64,000 bases of DNA from Bugula neritina (Eukaryota; Bryozoa; Gymnolaemata; Cheilostomatida; Bugulidae), in contig OZ037771.1 of the NCBI GenBank assembly GCA_964035545.1, forward strand, positions 10,175,408 through 10,239,407, written 5' to 3'. Within the stretch, counting starts at the first letter, position 1, and each line of letters begins with the position of its first letter. Made by a program: the position numbers and the translations under genes. Shown here one piece after another: positions 60,481-64,000 of the stretch. The notes beneath the pieces were generated by a model, which was given only the letters and a program-made list of their open reading frames with translations, was not told the DNA's origin and made no database searches.

Positions 60481-63400
60481 ATACACTGTTACATACTAAA
60501 ATACACTGCAACATACTAAAGTACATTGCAACATTCTGCAAAATTCTGCAACATACTTCAACATACTGAAATACACTGTAACATAATGAAATACACTGCA
60601 ACACATTGAAGTATACTGCAACAAACTGAAATATACTGCAACATACTGAAGTATACTGCAACATACTGAAATACACTGCCACATATCCAAGTATATCGTA
60701 ATAAACGGACATGTACTGTAACATACTGAAACACACTGAAACATACTGAAACATACTGAAACATACTGAAACATACTGAAATACACTGCAACATACTGCA
60801 ACATACTGAAACATACTGTAACATGATGAAATACACTGCAACACATTGAAATATACTGCAACAAACTGAAATATACTGCAACATACTGAAACGTACTGCA
60901 ACATACTGAAATTATTTGCAACATATCGAAGTATATCGTAATATACGGACATGTACTGTAACATACTGAAACACACTGAAACATCCTGAAACATACTGAA
61001 ACATACTGAAACATACTGAAACATACTGAGATACACTGCAACATACTGCAACATACTGAAATACACTGTAACATGATGAAATACATTGCAACACATTGAA
61101 ATATACTGCAACAAACTGAAATATACTGCAACATACTGAAACGTGCTGCAACATACTGAAATACATTGCAATATATCGAAGTATATCGTAATATACGGAC
61201 ATGTACTGTAACATACTGAAACACACTGAAACATACTGAAACATACAGAAATATACTGAAATATACTGAAATACACTGTAACACATTGAAAAATACTGCA
61301 ACATACTGAAAGACACTTCAACTCACTGAAGTATAGTGTAATATACGGAAATGTACTGTAACATACTGAAATACACTGTAACATACCGAAGTAAACTGCA
61401 ACATAATGCAACATACTGAATTACACTGTAACTTACTAAATTACACTGCAACATTCTGCAACATACTTCAACGTACTGAAATACACTGTAACATACTGAA
61501 ATACACTGCAACATACTGCAACATACTGAAGTACACTGTAAAATATTAAAATACACTGCAACACATTGGAATATACTGCAACACACTGAAATATACTGTA
61601 ACATACTGAAACATGAGCAATATACTGAAAGATGCCTCAACATACTCAAATACACTGCAAGAAACTGCAACATACGTGAATACACTGTAACATACTGAAA
61701 TACACTGAAACATACTGCAACATACTGAAGTACACTGTAAAATATTCAAATACACTGCAACACATTGAAATACACTGCAACACACTGAAATATACTGCAA
61801 CATACTGAAATGTACTTCAACATAATGAAAAACACTGCAACATATCAAAGTATATCGTAATATACAGACATGTACTGTAACATACTGAAACATACTGAAA
61901 TATACTGCAACATACCGCAACATACTGAAAAACACTGTAACAAACTGAAATACGCTGCAACACATTGGAATATACTGCAACATACTGGAATACACTGTTA
62001 CATACTAAAATACACTGCAACATACTAAAATACACTGCAACATTCTGCAACATTTTGCAACATACTTCAACATACTGAAATACACTGTAACAAACTGAAA
62101 TACGCTGCAACACATTGGAATATACTGCAACATACCCAAATAGATGGTAACATACTGAAATATACTGAAATACATTGTAACACCTTGAAAATTACTGCAA
62201 CACACTGAAAGACACTACAACTCACTGAAGTATAGTGTAATATATGAAAATGTACTGTAACATACTGATATTTACTGCAACACACTGAAATATACTGCAA
62301 CGTACTGAAATACACTGTTACATGCCAAAATAAACTGCAACATACTGCGACATACTGAATTACACTGTAACATACTCAAATACACTGCAACATTCTGCAA
62401 CATATTGAAATATACTGCAACACACTGAAATATACTGCAACACATCCAAGTAGACTGTAATATACGGACATGTACTGTAACATACTGAAACATACTGAAA
62501 CATACTGAAACAAAATGAAATATACTGTAACACTCTGAGTAATACTGCAAAATGCTGAAATATACTGTAGCACAGTGAAGTATACTGCAAAATTCTGAAA
62601 CATACTGCAACATACTAAAACATGAGCAATATACTGAAAAATGCCTCAGCATACTCAAATATACTGCAAGATGCTGCAACATACGTAAATACACTGTAAC
62701 ATACTGAAATACACTGCAACATACTGCAGCATACTGAAGTACACTGTAAAATATTGAAATACAGTGCAACACATTGGAATATACTGCAACACACTGAAAT
62801 ATACTGCAACATACTGAAATATACTGCAACATACTGCAACATACTGAAGTGCACTGTAACATACTGTAACTTACTGAAAAACACTACAAAAAACTGTAAC
62901 ATACTGAAACACAATGAAACATACTGAAACATACTGAAACATACTGTAACATACTGAAGCACACTGAAACATACTGAAACATACTGAGACATACTGAAAT
63001 ACACTGCAACATACTACAACATACTGAAATACACTGTAACATACCGAAATAAGCCGCAACATACGGCAACATACTGAAATACACTGTAACATGATGAAGT
63101 ACACTGCAACACATTGAAATACACTGCAACAAACTGAAATATACTGCAACATACTGAAATACATTGCAACATTTCGAAGTATATTGTGATAAACGGACAT
63201 GTACTGTAACATACTGAAACACACTGAAACATACTGAAACATACTGAAACATACTGAAACATACTGAAACATACTGAAATACACTGCAACATACTGCAAC
63301 ATACTGAAACATACTGTAACATGATGAAATACACTGCAACACATTGAAACATACTGCAACAAACTGAAATATACTGCAACATACTGAAACGTACTGCAAC

Positions 63401-64000
63401 ATACTGAAATTATTTGCAACATATCGAAGTATATCGTAATATACGGACATGTACTGTAACATACTGAAACACACTGAAACATCCTGAAACATACTGAAAC
63501 GTACTGAAACATACTGAAACATACTGAGATACACTGTAACATACTGCAACATACTGAAATACACTGTAACATGTTGAAATACACTGCAACACATTGAAAT
63601 ATACTGCAACAAACTGAAATATACTGCAACATACTGAAACGTGCTGCAACATACTGAAATACATTGCAATATATCGAAGTATATCGTAATATGCGGACAT
63701 GTACTGTAACATACTGAAACACACTGAAACATACTGAAACATACTGAAATATACTGAAATATACTAAAATACACTGCAACACATTGAAATATACTGCAAC
63801 ACACTGGAATATACTGCAACACATCCAAGTACATCGTAATATACGGACATGTACTGTAACATACTGAAACATACTGAGACATACTGAAACAAAATGAAAT
63901 ATACTGTAACACACTTAATATTACTGCAAAATGCTGAAATATACTGTAACACAGTGAAGTATTCTGCAAAATTCTGCAACATACTGTAACATACTGAAAC
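60338..64000. repeat. E unit, copy 5 (partial, internally deleted)
   Basis: It starts with the E head, then at about 60,690-60,712 jumps from the first module (GCCACATATCCAAGTATATC) into the box form GTAATAAACGGACATG, which in copy 4 lies about 1.2 kb further on. It continues as E copy 4 does, with landmarks at 61612 and 62621. The final base is the first base of another landmark, as at 58636. Compared with copy 4 it lacks 40 bp (four decamers) near 61,367. Confidence 0.85.

Larger units (their letters stand above)
1..64000. repeat. 10-bp satellite array filling the whole window
   Basis: Every part of the window is made of head-to-tail decamers of the form ACTG(A/C/T)AA(C/T)A(T/C), most often ACTGAAACAT, ACTGCAACAT, ACTGAAATAC and ACTGTAACAC. 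Orientation never flips, so the + strand is A-rich and T-poor and slightly C over G throughout. Individual units carry 3 or 4 G/C bases in 10. Units of 8, 9 or 11 bp occur only at a few recurrent places. The order of unit variants is not random: long strings of variants recur in the same order, which gives nested higher-order repeats. Known decamer satellites, such as AATAACATAG of Drosophila melanogaster, sit in heterochromatin. A similar location here is inference. No unique sequence flanks the array in this window. Confidence 0.99.

Noticed and set aside
1-64000. A single giant repetitive structural protein gene (silk- or mucin-like)
   Set aside because: No frame stays open for more than about 1.7 kb, the repeat length is not a multiple of three, and one-base slips recur in every HOR. 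A real repeat protein would keep its frame.
1-64000. CRISPR array
   Set aside because: Repeats abut each other with no unique spacers, the unit is only 10 bp, and no cas-like gene is present.
1-64000. Telomeric repeat
   Set aside because: The unit is not of the TTAGGG/TTTAGGG/TTAGG type, and it forms multi-level HORs with many variants, unlike telomeres.
1-64000. tRNA, rRNA or other structured RNA gene
   Set aside because: No stretch departs from the decamer long enough to hold one, and none of the conserved tRNA or rRNA strings is visible.
1-64000. Naming the host species from the repeat
   Set aside because: I do not recognise this decamer as the diagnostic satellite of a particular organism, and no gene is present to help. 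A database search with the decamer and the dyad box would decide.

Overview
The whole 64 kb window is one uninterrupted block of satellite DNA. I find no gene, RNA gene, transposon or unique sequence in it. The basic unit is a 10-bp word, read on the + strand as ACTGAAACAT or ACTGCAACAT with variants such as ACTGAAATAC, ACTGTAACAT and ACTGCAACAC. It is repeated head to tail about 6,400 times in one orientation from the first base to the last, and the array runs off both ends. An AT-rich decamer array with nested higher-order repeats (HORs) and no genes points to eukaryotic heterochromatin, such as a centromeric, pericentromeric or sex-chromosome satellite. The species and chromosome cannot be read from this sequence.

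The array is hierarchical. Level 1 is the decamer. Level 2 is a subunit of about 150-270 bp, delimited by a box around GAAGTATATCGTAATATACG or its relatives. Level 3 is a unit of 1.64-1.72 kb. Level 4 is mosaic units of 4.5-6.6 kb. Level 5 is a recurrence at about 18.7 kb, in which the 36.5-41.8 kb segment returns at 55.1-60.5 kb.

Layout: 1-1290, truncated and mixed modules. 1291-6240, three tandem 1,650-bp copies (A1-A3) and a stub to 6380. 6381-19412, three B units (6,186 bp, 4,536 bp, partial). 19413-29501, four copies of a 1,718-bp C core, two of them adjacent and the others spaced by linkers of 1,369 and 1,848 bp. 29502-31044, a bridge. 31045-40496, an almost identical tandem duplication of 4,726 bp (D1, D2). 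40497-41639, a bridge with a 618-bp-offset duplication. 41640-64000, five E units sharing one head sequence (2,317, 4,924, 4,874 and 6,583 bp, and one cut by the window end).

The minus strand is full of overlapping open frames in all three phases, up to about 571 codons. This follows from the repeat: the reverse complement of the decamer has an ATG and no stop, and 10 is not a multiple of 3, so every frame reads the same circular decapeptide (M-F-Q-Y-V-S-V-C-F-S and variants). The + strand has a TGA in nearly every unit. I therefore annotate no CDS. The points of interest are the repeat architecture, a recurrent CpG-bearing dyad box, a landmark motif that breaks the 10-bp phase in 25 places, and well-resolved recombination junctions. 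All boundaries and identities were judged by eye; boundaries are good to about 10-20 bp unless noted.
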